DNA of 64,000 nucleotides from Corinectria fuckeliana (GCA_019137255.1 WPDH01000064.1:248715-312714); one strand, 5' to 3'. Shown: positions 11,587 through 25,031, counted from the first letter of the stretch. Numbers and translations: made by a program. Notes: generated from the letters alone by a model not told the origin.

Positions 11587-14500
11587 ATGGCCGAAATCAG
11601 AGCACTCGATGCCCTCCAAGCTTTCCACCAAGGGCTTCTGTCGTTACGTGAGGGTCGCATCGATGGCGCCGAGGCGCTGAATAACGAATTCCTCGTGCAA
11701 GTCTTTGAAAGAGAACTCGGGAGGCTTTGGACAAAACCACAAAGGAGTGACCAAAGTCGGAATGCCGTCAAGACTGGTCAGGGTACCCGTTTCGCGAACG
11801 GCTTGGCAGAATAGCTGATTCTCAACAGGCAAGGTTGTCATCGACGGCGACGAATACTCGATAAACGAAAACTTCCAACAGGACGCTCTTACCCTCTCTG
11901 ACGAAGTCGAGATCGACGAACTCGAAGCCACCCGATGCCTCCTCGAGTCGCAAGAAGATCCCTCCACTCTAGGCCGTTCCCTCCTCGAATGCGGCATCGT
12001 CAGACTCCATCAACAGCGCAAGTACGTTCTCGATGCAGTTCGCCTCCTTCTGGAACTTGAGAGCCTAGAGGGGGAGCTGGCGGACTCAGAGGCGTTGGAG
12101 GGAATCAAACTCTATGTGGCAGAGCGATTGCTTCAGCCGGCTATGGGAGCTGATGCAACCAAACGCATCGTACCGAGATGCATGGCTACAATGAAAGAGA
12201 TCAAGGCATGGCTGCAAAAGCTGGGAGACAAAATCGCGGCTGCCCAAACTCTTGGTCAGGCTGGGCCAGGTCGAGTTTCAGAAGAAATGGAGACGGTCGA
12301 GTTTTCTCGCGTCAGCTTGATGCAACAGCATGAGCTTCTTGGCGTTATTCTTTGTCGCAGTGTCGAAATGAGACAGGCATCAACCTCCGACTTCATGGAG
12401 TTCGTCTCAACACTAAAGAAACTTGACAGATATGATGCTTTACTAGGTAAATGCCCCGATAGTCAGTGAGATCAGCGCGTACTGACAAAGACCCAAGTTC
12501 ATCTAATGCCAGCTATTGGAGCCTACATCTCCATCTTTGGCTCGGCTGAGGGGGGCTACGACTTGATTAAGGCTCGAGAGTTACACAGCAAGCTCTTCCC
12601 CGCCGACGAATCGCCATGGACACTCTCCTATCTTCAAGCCGCGTTCCGGGCTTGGTGGCTCGCAGAATATAGCGGATTCTACGTAGACGATCCCCCGGAG
12701 GCGGCGATCCCGCCTAATACTGATCTGGACGAGGGTAAGTGATTGTGTTTCTGACAGTTGGCATCCGCTAACAATAAGCCAGAGGACCGTCAAAGGTCAA
12801 AACACTTCTTGGAGGCTCTCAAGGATGGCGCTTTCGATTTTCTGCTCTCCATTGCAGCCGACGTCAAGTCTCCAGACTGGCATGACCCTGTGAGGGCGGG
12901 TATGCGCAAATGGCTGCAGCGAAAATCTCCTGCCTTGGCCGCCGACGCGATTCAATTCTCTGAATTCTTCCAGATGTGTCTTATGGCCCAGCTCGAGGTC
13001 TTTGTCGATGCCTTTATCTCGAATTTGCCCGATGTCCTCCGAAAGCTTCGAGTTGAGGAGGATGAGCAGCGCCAGTTGAGCCAAGCTCACGAACAGGACT
13101 TGGACTTGGAACGGTTCCTGCTTATCATTGCATACTCGTACGAAGGACGACCCGAGGCTGCCTTGAATTTCTGGTCCGATCCCGATAGCAATCTCGCTGG
13201 TTTCATGCACTGGGCTTCTCGCAGGGCCTCGACGCCTTTGGTTACAGCCTTTTGCGAAATGCTACAGGCCATATCAGAGAATGAGGAGTGCGCTACCGCT
13301 TCTCACGAGTTTCTTATCGACGAGGGTCATCATTCTTCTGGAAAGATGAGAAGATCTCAATCTCTGACCTGGGCACAAATCTTCAGGGAACTGGACTTCT
13401 TCTCCGGAAAGATAAGGCATAAGCCAACTCAAACTCCCCAGTCTAGGTTCCGTGGCGACAAACCGACCAGCGACCAAGCAGAGACGGAGCCTGAATCAGC
13501 GATGATGCTCGAGTGCTATCTTCGCCTGATGTCGAAGCTAGCAAGTGAAAGCGAGACCACGAGACATTTCCTACTCCACAACCCCAACTACAACTTAGTT
13601 GAAACCCTCTACGAACTCGCAAGCAGTCCTATCCCTCCACGCTTGCGTGGCTGTACCTTCATGGCGCTCAAGGCGCTGATGACTAGGAAAACTCTACAAG
13701 AAGGTCACGTCATGTGGAGTTGTCTAGACATATGGATAGCAGGAGGTTATGCGCCCGCCCTGGCAACAGCCCCTCATCGCCAAGCTCAGCATTCGCCCAC
13801 TGTATCCATGGATCGTATTTTTGACGAGATCAGCACCGGCTTTGAAGATCCAGAGTCGTTTATTCAGCTCCTGCTGGTGCTGGTATGCCCAGCCATTGAT
13901 AGTAGTCCTCTAAATGATGGCCTCCCCTTTCCAGAAACCCTCGGCTCAGTGTTCCGTATGCCTGGGATTGAGGTGTATGTGGATTTCGTCATGGGACTTG
14001 TGTTTGCTTCAAAAGCAAATGACCTGCAGGATGCGCATCAAACACGGGTGCTCCGGCTTAGTTGCCTGGAATTTATGCTTACCTCTTTGACCACCTTCAA
14101 CGAGGACCTCATTGTCATGGCAAACGAGACAAACATCAATGTCGATTCCGTCATCGCAACGACCGACCTCGCCACGTATGTTAGGATGCATCCGTTCGCA
14201 AGGGTTATGGAGTGGATGTTCAACGACAAGGTCATGACAGCGCTCTTCAATACCATACACCAGGAACCGGTCGATGTCGGGAATGCTACTCCTGACTCAC
14301 CACTCATTCTCGGCATTCTGCGTGCTGTCGAGGTCATTACGAAGGTTCTGGATCTTCAAGCTACATACCTAGAGCTTGTCCGGCCCATCATCAAACTGCA
14401 GTCAAACCAGCGTCGGTCTCCCGTAGCCAACGCAGCGTTTGCTTCCTTCGAAGACGGTCTCGTGACCAGATTGAATCTGGTCGTCGATCTTGGGAACTAC

Positions 14501-16865
14501 TGCGGGATCGGGCACCCTGAAGTCACTCTTGCATGTCTGAAGCTGCTCGAGAAGATGTCGTCGTCGTCCAAAATCACCGCCATCTGGTCGGGTTCTGGCC
14601 GCCACGCCCACCGCAACAAGGCGATTGTTGCCCTAGAAGCAAATGGCGAACATGAGGCGATATCTCGCTCCTTCGTCTCCGAACTTATTACCCCACTCGA
14701 ATCTGGGAGAGAGGCGGAATCCCCGGCCTACATCACCAAGATCTACATCCTCGACTTTTTATACCAATGTCTACAGGAAACCCCCAGGAAGCCTACCATT
14801 GCTCACTTACTGCTTGGCTTCAAATGCGGCGTTGACTCCTTGTCAGTCGACTCCAAGGGAACATTTGCCTCTCGGACATCCTTGTTCCATACCTTGTTGA
14901 GACTTCTCTTAGAAGCCCCTTCTAGTGATGCTCAGGGAATGCGGCTGTGGCTTATTGCCATCAAGTCACGCGTGATGCGCATCCTCCATATCCTCTGGGG
15001 TTCGCCTCTGTCTGCAGCAGTTGTGATCGACGAGCTGCGCGAAAATGAGCTCCTCTTCCACCTTCTTCTCCGTGAGGTGGTGATTAACCCGGAGCTACCT
15101 TGGGAGGGGGAGAGTGTGTCCTTGGTCCACTTCCCCATAACGGACGGCGCGGTTGCCCTTGTCGACTTCATGGCATTACGAAGCATGGGCTTAGAGTACA
15201 TTGCCATGGAACTTTGCAGCATCTCACAGAACCGCATGCCCAGTATTAAGCGCCGGATCTTTGAGGCCTTGAACGGACAAATTATCGGAGAAGGCAATAC
15301 TCCTATCCAGATTGCTACCATCTTCGACCTCTACGACTTCCTTCTGCCGGAGGGTATTTGGGATATCCCTCTGCCCCCGCTTCAGTTCTATAAGGACATC
15401 GATTTATCGGTGTGCTTGGAGGTTGACGTTGACTCAAATTCAGTCTACAACCTCGACCGCGTCAAGGAGATACTGCTCTTGAAGCGTGGCGAAGCTCAGA
15501 GCTCAGGCGCACTAGTTGCAGCTCAGGATCTAGCAGCTCTCGAAAGGGAGGAGGACATGATCCTAGAGTTCCTCATCTCGTCAAACCGGCAAAAGCAGAT
15601 TGCCACACAGAGCCTCAAGCTTCTCAGGACCTGGACCAAGCTCTTGCTAGTCATGATTGAGTCCAACGACTTCAAGGGCACGGCGCAGACCTCCTTCTTC
15701 CTCCAGGCACTTCAATCTATTCTCCCGAGTCTGGAGGCCTTTGCATCTGAGCGACCTGAGGAGGCGATCGAATTAGCGAAGCTGGCTAAGATCCTCCTCT
15801 TTAAGCTCGACCTGTCGGCATCTGAGGGTGACAAAAATGGTCAGGCCATCGGCAACCTAATCAGTGACAAGCTATATCAGCTCTTCCAAGTCTGCCTCCA
15901 GGCTATTGGCAAGTGGGCCGGCACGCCAGAGCTGAGGTCGGTTTACTATGCCATCTGCTACCGCTACTTGACCGGCATAGCAGACCAGGGCCCACTGACA
16001 TCCAACCGCTCCAAGACCATCAAGACAATCCAAGTCTACGGAGAGCGGCTCATCAACGTCATCTGCGACGATGCATACGGCGGCGAGGCAGAGTGCCAGA
16101 CGGCAGCCCTGATCCTCCTCAACGCCTTGGTTAGCATGGGTCGGCAAGAGAGCGACGATCATGTTGTGGAGATGCTGAACCGTCTCAACTTTATCGGCAT
16201 CATGGTGGACTCGCTGCGAAACATTATGCAAGAATGGCATGAGGTCTACAGATCGGGTATGCTTTTTCCCAAGCTGAAACTTGGACTTATAATATCGTTC
16301 GCTCACTGACTGTTGAAAACACAGGCACCTCGGAGCAGCAAAACTACCAGAACACGCGCCTCGCGCTGCTCCTAGAGCTCTCGCAGACTCGCACTGGCGC
16401 CAAATACCTCCTCCACTCCAACCTCTTCCGCACGCTGGACCTCTCCGGCCTCTTCGCCGCCGATCCGGAGCTCCAAATCAACGGCTCCAACCCGCGCGCC
16501 CTCGAGCAGCACTTCGACCTACTCGCCCAGATGGTACGCATCGTCGGCGCCGCGCTCGTCAGCCGCGGCAGCCACAACGTCGTCCAGGGCCGCCGGTTCC
16601 TCACCGACCACCGCATGCTCGTCACTCACACGCTCAAGCGCAGCGCAGGCATCGGCAACGGCACCACGGACGACGGGCTCGACCAGCGTGTGGAGGACTT
16701 AGCGGAGGGGTTGATGGTTATTATTGTGGCAACAGGGTTCCTCGAGGTAAAGGGCTTCTTTTCTTGCTCGTTCGTCTAAGGAACAGCTGGCTAATCACAC
16801 GCAAACAGTTCGAGAACGACGTCTTGCCAGAGCCCAAGCAGGAACACATGGGGCTGTTCCATTAG
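11587..16865 (+). CDS. nup192: Nucleoporin Nup192 (Nup205 family)
   Basis: Large alpha-solenoid adaptor nucleoporin of the inner ring of the nuclear pore. Exons: 11587-11776, 11829-12446, 12498-12734, 12783-16256, 16325-16746 and 16809-16865 (4998 nt, 1665 aa), close to the size of characterised fungal Nup192. Diagnostic blocks include LRKLRVEEDEQRQL, NHEQ-like HEQDLDLERFL, YEGRPEAALNFWSDPDSNLA, SVSQNR-like SISQNRMPSIKRRIFEALNG, LLVMIESNDFK, and near the C-terminus HNVVQGRRFLTDHR and IIVATGFLE. Exon 5-6 joining gives ATGFLEFENDVLPEP and a short acidic tail. The first donor is ambiguous: GTCAGG at 11777 or GTACCC at 11783 both keep frame and differ by two residues. The assignment rests on the continuous Nup192-like alignment across the solenoid. 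Confidence 0.95.
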
Positions 16866-17641
16866 CCTGGACAAGGAGGGATGGACGACTCACTTGGGGA
16901 CAGTACCTACTTCATCCGTAGTGAAGATAGATCTTGCTCAGATTTCAGTGGCGTTGGGAACGAGTGGCAAAATCTCGTGTATCAGTGAGTGAGTTAGTGT
17001 GCTGCGAGGGGGGGAGAACAAATCACGAGGTAGATAGATAAAGACAAAGAGATGAGGCTCAAAAAGCGATTCACGTTTTACCACCCTAAGAAAAGAACTC
17101 ACAAAGCTGCAGAGGGAAAGAATGTCTGTGATAGCAAAATCGATCATAGGAGGCTCTGGTGAGCTGCCTGCAACGCTCTAGTCTATGCGTAAGGGCCTCA
17201 CCTCCTAGTCTGGCGTGTAGCCCCGAGTCGGGGGGACATGCTATGCTCGTTCCCCTCCGACAGTCCCCTTGATACTCCGTACGCCGCCCTTGTCTCGGGG
17301 TGGATTGCTCCCGTCGTGTGCCAAAAGCAATAAAATTCAAAGTGCCTCCTCCCGGGTTTCCCCCTTTCCATGCAAATGCTGGGTATCTTGAGACGAACGA
17401 ACCCATGTCATTCCCCCCCAACGCGATATAATCAAGGTGCAACTCCGGGCACTCGCCATCGAACCAAACATCTCCATTCGAAGGAGCGATCTGACGACGG
17501 GGCTGCGGGTGGTATAAGAAAAGCCGATCTTATACGATAGCAGAAGCTGTGATGAGCTCGTGTGATGAGCTCGAGCAATGGATGGAAATTTTCTGCCATG
17601 TGTGTGCGAGGTTATTTAGTTCAATGAGATCCCCTCGAGCG
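16866..17641. other. Convergent 3' regions of nup192 and slx8
   Basis: 776 bp between two convergent stop codons. Only scattered short frames with no protein-like composition. Presumed 3' untranslated regions; no gene or repeat is supported. Confidence 0.5.
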
Positions 17642-19031
17642 TCACAGCTGGGAGTCAGCCTTGCGTTTGCCCTTGCGGGTGGCTGTCATGAGCTTGAGCT
17701 CGAGGGGCCAGAAGCCCTTTGTTTTACTGTTGTAAAACTCCCTAGGCTTCATGTCCAGCTTCTGGCGGCACATGGGGCATTTTCCCTTGGTGGCCTCAAC
17801 ATGCAGGGACGAATGCAAGCACTGGGCACAGTAGAGATGGCCTGTAGATTTATGTGAGAAGATGGTACACGTGGGGGGTGTCGAGTCCCGGGTGCCGGGT
17901 CCCGGTAGGGATGCCGGCTAGGGATCAAATAAGAACAAAGAGACTTGACATACCACAATGCGTTACCGTCAAGGTAGTGACATCGTCCATACAAATGACG
18001 CACTGGAAAGCAGCGAGTTTGATGCGATTATCCTCGACGGGCTTCTTGAGGTCTTCAGGCACCTCGTTCGTCTCGGTCAGATCGATAGTGGTGTATTCGC
18101 CTGGCAAAGCATCCGGTTGGGGTTCACTAGACCCGAAGAGTGAATCATCGACGTCCTTAACAGCGGGAGGTTGATGCTTTCTCCTTGACGCTGGGGTTTT
18201 CGTGGGCGTTTGGTGCGAGGCATTCGTCGAGGTTCTCCGGCGCTTGTTGGCGTGCACAGCATCGTGAGGGGCGGCGGGCGGGGGTCGTCGGAGTGGCCGA
18301 GGCATGTTGTCGGAAAAGGAGCTGGAAGGGCTGTCGAACAGAATGGAGGCGTCGAATGAGTCCAGGGTCAGCAGCGTCGACTGAGACTCGCCGGCGGTGG
18401 TGGAGGAGGAGAGTTGGGTAGTGGAACGCGGAGGTGCAGCGAAGTCGAGGTTGAGGATACAGGCGTCAGAAGAGTGACGTGGGGCCGTGGTAGTGCTGGG
18501 GCACGGCGCCGAAGGCAGCGGCCCAGAGGCCTGCTGCACGGGCGGCGGAAGGGTTTGGGCGTGACCCTGGTTTAGGTGGGAGTCCGGTTCGGTGAACGAA
18601 GGGTAGCTGGAGGGCGAAGAGAAGTCGGCTTCGGCGAAGGCAGCCAGGTACGAATCGTCGTCGACGACGGCGCTGCCGGGTTGTGAGGTGTCGAAGGGGT
18701 CAGGCCAGAAGTCGGCGGCGTCGGTGCGCCAGAATATCGGCGGGGGGGCGGTAGAATAGGGCCGGGGCCGCGGGGGCGTGGAGAGGTTTGGGAGGGAGTC
18801 GTCTGAGGCAGTCGTCGCGGTAGCGATGGTGGTAGAGGGATGTTGTCGAGATCGGTTTGTTGTCGATTGCGGTTGCGGATGCGGTTGCGAGGGTGGCAAA
18901 GAGCGCACCGGCGGCTGACGAATGTGATGATGGCCAGTGAAGGCGGCTTCAGCCTGGGCCCGCACCGGGTCGATTGGCGAGGGCGAGTAGCCGGGACTCT
19001 GGCGGGGGGGCGAGACGATTCGGGTGGCCAT
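17642..19031 (-). CDS. slx8: SUMO-targeted RING E3 ubiquitin ligase, Slx8-like
   Basis: Nuclear E3 ligase; fungal Slx8 homologues ubiquitinate SUMOylated proteins during DNA repair. Two exons: 19031-17954 and 17841-17642 (1278 nt, 425 aa), the intron splitting the RING. The first ~290 residues are Pro/Ser/Thr-rich and probably disordered, with a basic patch (ANKRRR) and an acidic IDLTE stretch that resembles a SUMO-interacting motif. The C-terminal C3HC4 RING reads CVICMDDVTTLTVTHCG then HLYCAQCLHSSLHVEATK and CPMCRQK, followed by the conserved tail LELKLMTATRKGKRKA. The start at 19031 (MATRIVSPP) was chosen because it begins the composition-biased region; an in-frame ATG at 19082 would add 17 residues (442 aa). 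It is divergent from mip1. Slx8/Rfp assignment comes from the RING plus the tail; a generic RING protein is less likely. Confidence 0.8.
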
Positions 19032-20547
19032 GGAGATGGCAATCGGAGGACGGTATGTATCCCAGTTCGTATTCCAGAACAAGGCTGCGTTGTCTGTTCG
19101 GTCGACGACAAGCGAGCGTCAGGGGCCGACGAAACATCAGGGAGAAGGGGGGGGGGGAGGGGGCAGTGAGTGAGTGGAGGGAGGAGATGGAGGCGAGACC
19201 CAAAAAAAATGAAATAAAAAGGGAGCAGGACTAAGAATGGGCTGAGAATAGACTGAGGAGCAACTGAGAAGCAACTAAGAATAAGGGGAAGGAGAACCGA
19301 AGCTTGGATGTCTAACCTTGCGGCAGGCGGGCGACGAAGGAGTCCATCAGCAAGTAGCTGTGGTCCATTGTTGATCTCCCGCCGTCAGGTCAGAGAGCCT
19401 GATTCCAGAGCGAGGGAAGAACCAAAGTGGAGGTGTTTTCCGGCTATCAACAGGCAGTGTGGTGTTTCGGTATCGGCACGGCGCGCCGGCTTCGGAACGG
19501 CAAAGGCCTCGACAGAGGGCCCGAATCACGCAATGGATATAATGGGTAAGGGGGATGAAGAATTAATTATCTTGGGCAATCCGAAACTCATCCCCAGGCA
19601 CTCGAGTCTGCAGCGGGGAAAGTAGGATTTTTCGAGGATGAGACAAAAGGTTACGGAGTACCTACCTAGGTATACTACTTCACCTTACCGGCCACGACCC
19701 GTGGACAACGTGATCAGGCCACGGAGAAGTACTGCCGTCCATGTCAGATACTACGTTCAGGTAGGTACTTCAGCTGCTCCGAGCACGACTCAGTACCCGT
19801 ACCGCGAGCCGCACAGTCCTTCGTCATACATACGAATACTTGCATTCCCTAGATGTGGCGTGGTGGCCCATTGCTAAGTCGTGCAAATACGCATCCAGAG
19901 AGCAGATGCGGATTGTTTGCCCACCACAGAAGCGGGCCCTTGCATTCGGTTCAATGCAAGGGCTCTCGGCGAGTCGAGTAGGTATGTATGTACAAAGTGC
20001 AATCGATACCAATCCTTGCCCAATCCCTGTTCAACAATAGTGCGAGTCAAGTTGGGATGGAGGTACATAATCTACACTTTTCCTAAATCCAATATTATCC
20101 TTTCATGTAAAGCATGCCCAAGCAAAAGTCATTGATCGTCATGGATACCAATCAGCCAAACAACCAAAGTATGCCCATTTAGACACATGCTTTACAAGCA
20201 GGCGGTGAGGCTTCCCATTGGCTCAACAGCATCGCCACTAAAAGATTCCCAGAAATCGCAGCTTCTCCACTTTGGCGCCCTCTTTCTCCATTGCTCCACT
20301 GTAAAAAGGACCCACCATGCAGAGCCGTCATCCACCAGAACACCCTACTTGCCTAGGTACATACTTAGTAAGAACTGAAGGCAAACGCCAAAAGTCATCG
20401 TTACCTTTACACCTTTGCATCTATCTGGTGCTTTCGACACAGCCTTCATCGACCTCCAAATCGCAGCAAGCACTACCTGAGCCACCCGCGATAGAACCAC
20501 GACACTGTCCACCGCCTATTCGTAATGTCGTCTCGCTCCCTTTGATC
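19032..20547. promoter_or_regulatory. Divergent intergenic region between slx8 and mip1
   Basis: About 1.5 kb with no convincing gene. It contains CTACCTAGGTA-type palindromic words common in such genomes (19666-19678), an 11-bp perfect hairpin at 19936-19963, and directly before mip1 a six-codon upstream ORF (20525-20545). A poly-G run lies near 19147-19159. Confidence 0.5.
19936..19963. repeat. Perfect 11-bp stem-loop
   Basis: GCCCTTGCATT (19936-19946) and AATGCAAGGGC (19953-19963) are exact reverse complements with a 6-nt loop CGGTTC. It lies midway between two divergent genes. The loop resembles part of a tRNA T-arm, but no tRNA body surrounds it. Confidence 0.6.
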
Positions 20548-23500
20548 ATGTTCTCCCCCGCCGCTGGCCATATCCAGCGAGGCTCGACAGCCAGCTTCAT
20601 CCGCATCGCCCGCCACCAAGCTTTCCGTCGCCATGCCTGGCGCGCCCATATACGATGGCTGGCTGCCGTCGCAGACACCACCAAACAAAAACAGAAAACT
20701 ACTCTCGCCAGTGAGTTGTCGCAACTTTGCTATTCTGTCCCTTTTTTTCGTTCCTTTTTTTCTCTAATCATTCTCTCCTAGTCCCGTCACAAGCTCGACA
20801 CAACGAAATCGGTGTCCAACAACTCAGCGCCCATGTCTACAAACAGATCTTCCCCGATGGCAAGAAACCCGCTCCCCCCGAGCTTGTCGAGCTTTCCAAG
20901 GATCACCTACGCCGTCACGATCTCTTAGGCAAGAACACAGACAAGTCCGACCCAATCGCTTTCGACCTTCCCCCACTACAAGGACGCACTCTCGATGAAC
21001 ACTTCCAACGCCTCGGGATGGACTCTGCAGAGCCCTTCCTTTCCTTTGCCAAGCAATTCGCCAGGGCGAGCCCTCCTCCCAAACCCCGGAAGTGGGTGCG
21101 CCGCAGTGGCTGGACCAAATACTATCCGGATGGGCGAACCGAGCAGGTGGATGCGCCGGATGAGGCCATGCTCTGCTTTGATACCGAGGTTTTATACAAA
21201 GAGAGCCCGTTTGCCATAATGGCGTGTGCATCGAGCCCGACTGCGTGGTTTGCATGGCTTTCCCCATGGCTTCTCGGCGAATCCAAGACCGACCGACACC
21301 TCATCCCATTGGGCGATCCCACCAAAGATCGGATCATTGTTGGACACAATGTGGGATACGACCGCGCTAGGATCCTAGAGGAATACGATATTAAGCAGAC
21401 GAGAAACGCCTTTATGGATACCATGTCGCTACACGTGGCCGTCAACGGCATGTGTTCCCAACAGCGGCCTACGTGGATGAAGCACAAAAAGAATCGGGAG
21501 CTGAGAGAACGGGTCGCCAGCCAAACTCCAGACCACGATCTCGCAGAGCTTTTGGGCAACGGGAGTTTGCATGACGAGGAGGAGCTGTGGGTTGAGCGAA
21601 GTTCAATCAACTCTCTCCGAGACGTGGCCAAGTTCCATCTCAACGTCACAATCGATAAGACTATCCGCAACGACTTTGGGGAGCTAAATCGCGACGGCAT
21701 CTTGGCAAAGCTGGACGAACTCATGGACTATTGCGCCGCGGATGTGTCCATCACCCATCGCGTCTATCAGATTGTCTTTCCCAACTTTCTCCAAGTCTGC
21801 CCGCATCCTGTCAGCTTCGCTGCTCTGCGCCACGTCTCCTCCGCCATTTTGCCAGTCAATAAATCATGGGATGCCTACCTCACCAACGCTGAGGCAACCT
21901 ACCACAAGCTCTCCGACGCTATTTTAGAAAGACTCGTTGGGCTGACAGACAAGGCACTGGAGGTCAAGGATGATGCAGAAAAGTGGCAAAACGATCCTTG
22001 GCTGCAGCAACTTGACTGGTCCGGCCAGGAAATCAGGATAGTCAAGGGGAAGAAGAACGATCCACCCCGGCCTGCTGCAAGGCAAAAGAAACCGGGAATG
22101 CCTAAATGGTACAAAGACCTTTTCGCAAACAATGATGCGCCCTTGAACGTTACCGTACGAACGCGAATCGCGCCCATTTTACTAAGACTCTGCTGGGATT
22201 CTCACCCTTTATTCTGGTCGGACAAGTATGGTTGGACGTTCCGAGTCCCACGAGGAGAAACAGCAAAATACCTTAGCAAGCAGATGGTAGAATGCGTCTT
22301 TGACGACGCTGAGCCAGCTTTGCGCGACGACCCAAACCATTCATTCTTCAAGCTCCCACACAAGGATGGCCCGACTTCCCGCTGCACAAACCCGATGGCC
22401 AAGGGATACTTGGCCTATTTCGAAAATGGTACACTTTCATCGGAGTACGCGTACGCCAAGGAGGCGCTCGAGATGAACGCTTCATGCTCATACTGGATCA
22501 GCGCACGAGATAGAATCAAGTCTCAAATGGTTGTCTACGAGGAGGATCTCACTCCGGGTAAGCGCCGAAGGAGTAAGGCAAATGTTGCCAACAGCAATGG
22601 CTTTATCCTGCCACAAATCATCCCGATGGGCACCATTACTCGCCGGTCTGTAGAGAATACCTGGCTCACAGCCAGCAACGCCAAGAAGAACCGCGTCGGC
22701 TCCGAGCTAAAGGCGATGGTCAAGGCTCCAGCAGGCTACTGTTTCGTGGGGGCCGATGTGGACTCGGAGGAGCTCTGGATTGCCAGCTTGGTGGGTGACG
22801 CGACGTTCAAGCTGCATGGTGGAAACGCGATCGGCTTCATGACCTTGGAAGGGACAAAGGCCGCCGGCACCGATCTCCATTCACGAACAGCATCAATCCT
22901 GGGCATCACCAGAAACGATGCCAAGGTCTTCAACTATGGACGCATATATGGTGCAGGTCTGAAGTTTGCGGCAACACTGCTGCGACAGTTCAATTCCAAC
23001 CTGTCGGAGAAGCAGACGACGGAAACGGCCTCGAAGCTTTATGTCAACACCAAGGGAACCAAGACGAATCGCAAGACGCTGTACAAGCGGCCATTCTGGA
23101 GGGGAGGAACCGAGTCCTTCGTCTTCAACAAGCTCGAGGAGTTTGCGGAGCAAGCAAGGCCGAGGACGCCGGTGCTGGGCGCTGGCATCACCGAGGCACT
23201 GATGGGACAATACATCAACAGGGGCGGATACTTGACATCTCGCATCAACTGGGCGATTCAGTCGTCGGGTGTTGACTACCTGCACCTGCTGATTGTCGCG
23301 ATGGACTACCTAACGCGACGGTTCAGCCTCGACGCTCGACTATCCATCACCGTGCATGACGAGATTCGGTATCTGGTCAAGAACGAAGACAAGTACCGTG
23401 CCGCCATGGCGCTCCAGGTGGCCAACATTTGGACTCGAGCCATGTTCGCTCAACAGGTGGGCATCGATGATCTTCCACAATCGTGCGCCTACTTTTCCGC

Positions 23501-24029
23501 CGTGGACATCGACCATGTTTTGCGGAAGGAAGTAGACATGGATTGCATCACGCCGAGCCACCCGACTCCCATTCCTCATGGTGAAAGTCTAGACATTGTG
23601 TCGCTACTGGAGAAGGGCAACGAGGCCAGGCTTGATCCGGCCATTGTACCTGATCCGAGGCATGCCCCCAAGCTGGATCACCTCAAGTATACCCCCCGCG
23701 TGCCTGTCATGCAGGACATCCGGGACGCAGCTGGAGAGGCTATGCCATTTCTGAAGGCCCAGATCGTTGACGACGGTCAAGAGCTGCTTGACATCATAAA
23801 GGATGTGCAGAAGGCTAAGACTGCAGCGGCTGGCAAGAAGGAGAAGCCGCTGAGCAAGAGGTCGCTGCAGAACGTGCTGCCGTACGGTGCGCACAAGGTG
23901 TCGAGGGAGCCCATGACTGTATCGGAGGCCATCAGCAAGTATCCCAACCGATACAAGATGGATGAGAACCAGTTGTCGTGGGGGAGGAACACGACGAAGG
24001 GCCGCTCAGGACCGATCTCCAGGGTCTGA
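20548..24029 (+). CDS. mip1: Mitochondrial DNA polymerase gamma (Mip1), catalytic subunit
   Basis: Family A DNA polymerase that replicates mitochondrial DNA. Two exons, 20548-20710 and 20782-24029 (3411 nt, 1136 aa), with a 71-nt intron containing a long T-rich tract. The exon 1 product (MFSPAAGHIQRGSTASFIRI) is rich in Arg/Ser/Ala without acids, a plausible mitochondrial presequence. Exonuclease motifs: Exo I CFDTEV (Asp about residue 188), Exo II VGHNVGYDRARIL, Exo III YCAADVSITHRVY. Polymerase motifs: A GADVDSEELWIASLVGD, B RNDAKVFNYGRIYGAG (about residue 772), C TVHDEIRYLV (about residue 912). All catalytic acids are present. The C-terminal extension after motif C is about 220 residues, as in other fungal Mip1 proteins. 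A short upstream ORF ends two nucleotides before the start. Confidence 0.96.
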
Positions 24030-25031
24030 GCTGATTTGTTTCTGCTGAGTCGACAGTTGGGCCTGCAGAATTTTGCTTGTATTATGTCTGTTTGTGCGAT
24101 GTTAATGGCGGAGGTCCATGTATGACTAGATACATCTGCATTGGGCGGTTGGGGTTTTGGGTGTCCATGATGGATGGATGGGTCACGGTTGTCATGAGAT
24201 GGGGAAAAGGGCATGAGAGGGACAGATGGACTTAGGATGAGAGCTTATGTCATGATGTACAACAAGAATACGTGTGGATATCTAGAGAGTGTAATGTATC
24301 ATGCTGTACAAATTACCAGAAGATTTTGTATCTAGTCGGGATGATGATAACCTGCAAGTGTTCCATAGTGGATATTTTCGTGACTCCCGTCATTTATTAG
24401 CGGCATCGTGATGGTATGCGTACCTACCGAATCGTGGCTTTTAGTGGGTTTTACTGGCAGCTCCCAGTGGTCTCTCAGTGGTCTCCCACCACCTGCACAC
24501 TGGTAGGGGGGAAAACAAGCTCACCGTGCAGGCGGCCTGATGACGAAAGGGCGGCTGCCAAGTGGGGTCTGCTCCGATGGATGGGAGTTGGATTTGTCTC
24601 TCTCCCCGGTCTCTGTGCTGTCATTCATCGAACAACCTTCCTGCCACCCATTCCAACCGTCGTTTTCTGACAGCCTGAAATCCACCAGGTTGTACGGATA
24701 CATGATTTGAATTTCTCTCTCGCTCTCTCTCTCGTTTCCAGTTCTCTGTCTGTTCCCGTGCTGTTCTGTTCTGTTCTGTCCTGTCCTGTCCTGTCACTGC
24801 ATCCTGTCGCTCTCCAAAGACCTACCCCAGCCGAACCCCTCTTGCATGACGACGACGGTCCTGTGAAAGCCGACGCGAACGTATTCCTCCCTCCAACACG
24901 AACCTCGACAGCACACGCACACGCCCGCGGCCCAAGACTCGAGACGGGCGGACAGCTAGGGTTAGAGAGCCGGAAAGCAACCGTAACCTGGCAATCAATC
25001 ATCGTCCCACGATACAACGCAAACCACAATC
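24030..25031. promoter_or_regulatory. Intergenic: mip1 3' flank and promoter of the Ybp-like gene
   Basis: 1 kb spacer. The distal part has CT-rich runs at 24712-24735 and a pentanucleotide repeat at 24761-24795, the kind of polypyrimidine stretch often found upstream of fungal transcription starts. No conserved frame. Confidence 0.5.
24761..24795 (+). repeat. Pentanucleotide microsatellite (ctgtt/ctgtc) x7
   Basis: Seven contiguous 5-nt units, three CTGTT followed by four CTGTC, about 235 bp before the Ybp-like start codon. Confidence 0.85.

Noticed and set aside
19936..19963. tRNA gene
   Set aside because: The loop CGGTTC recalls a T-arm but the stem is too long and no acceptor, D or anticodon arms surround it.
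24957..24964. TAGGGTTA telomere-repeat-like word
   Set aside because: One isolated unit with no tandem array; not an interstitial telomere tract.
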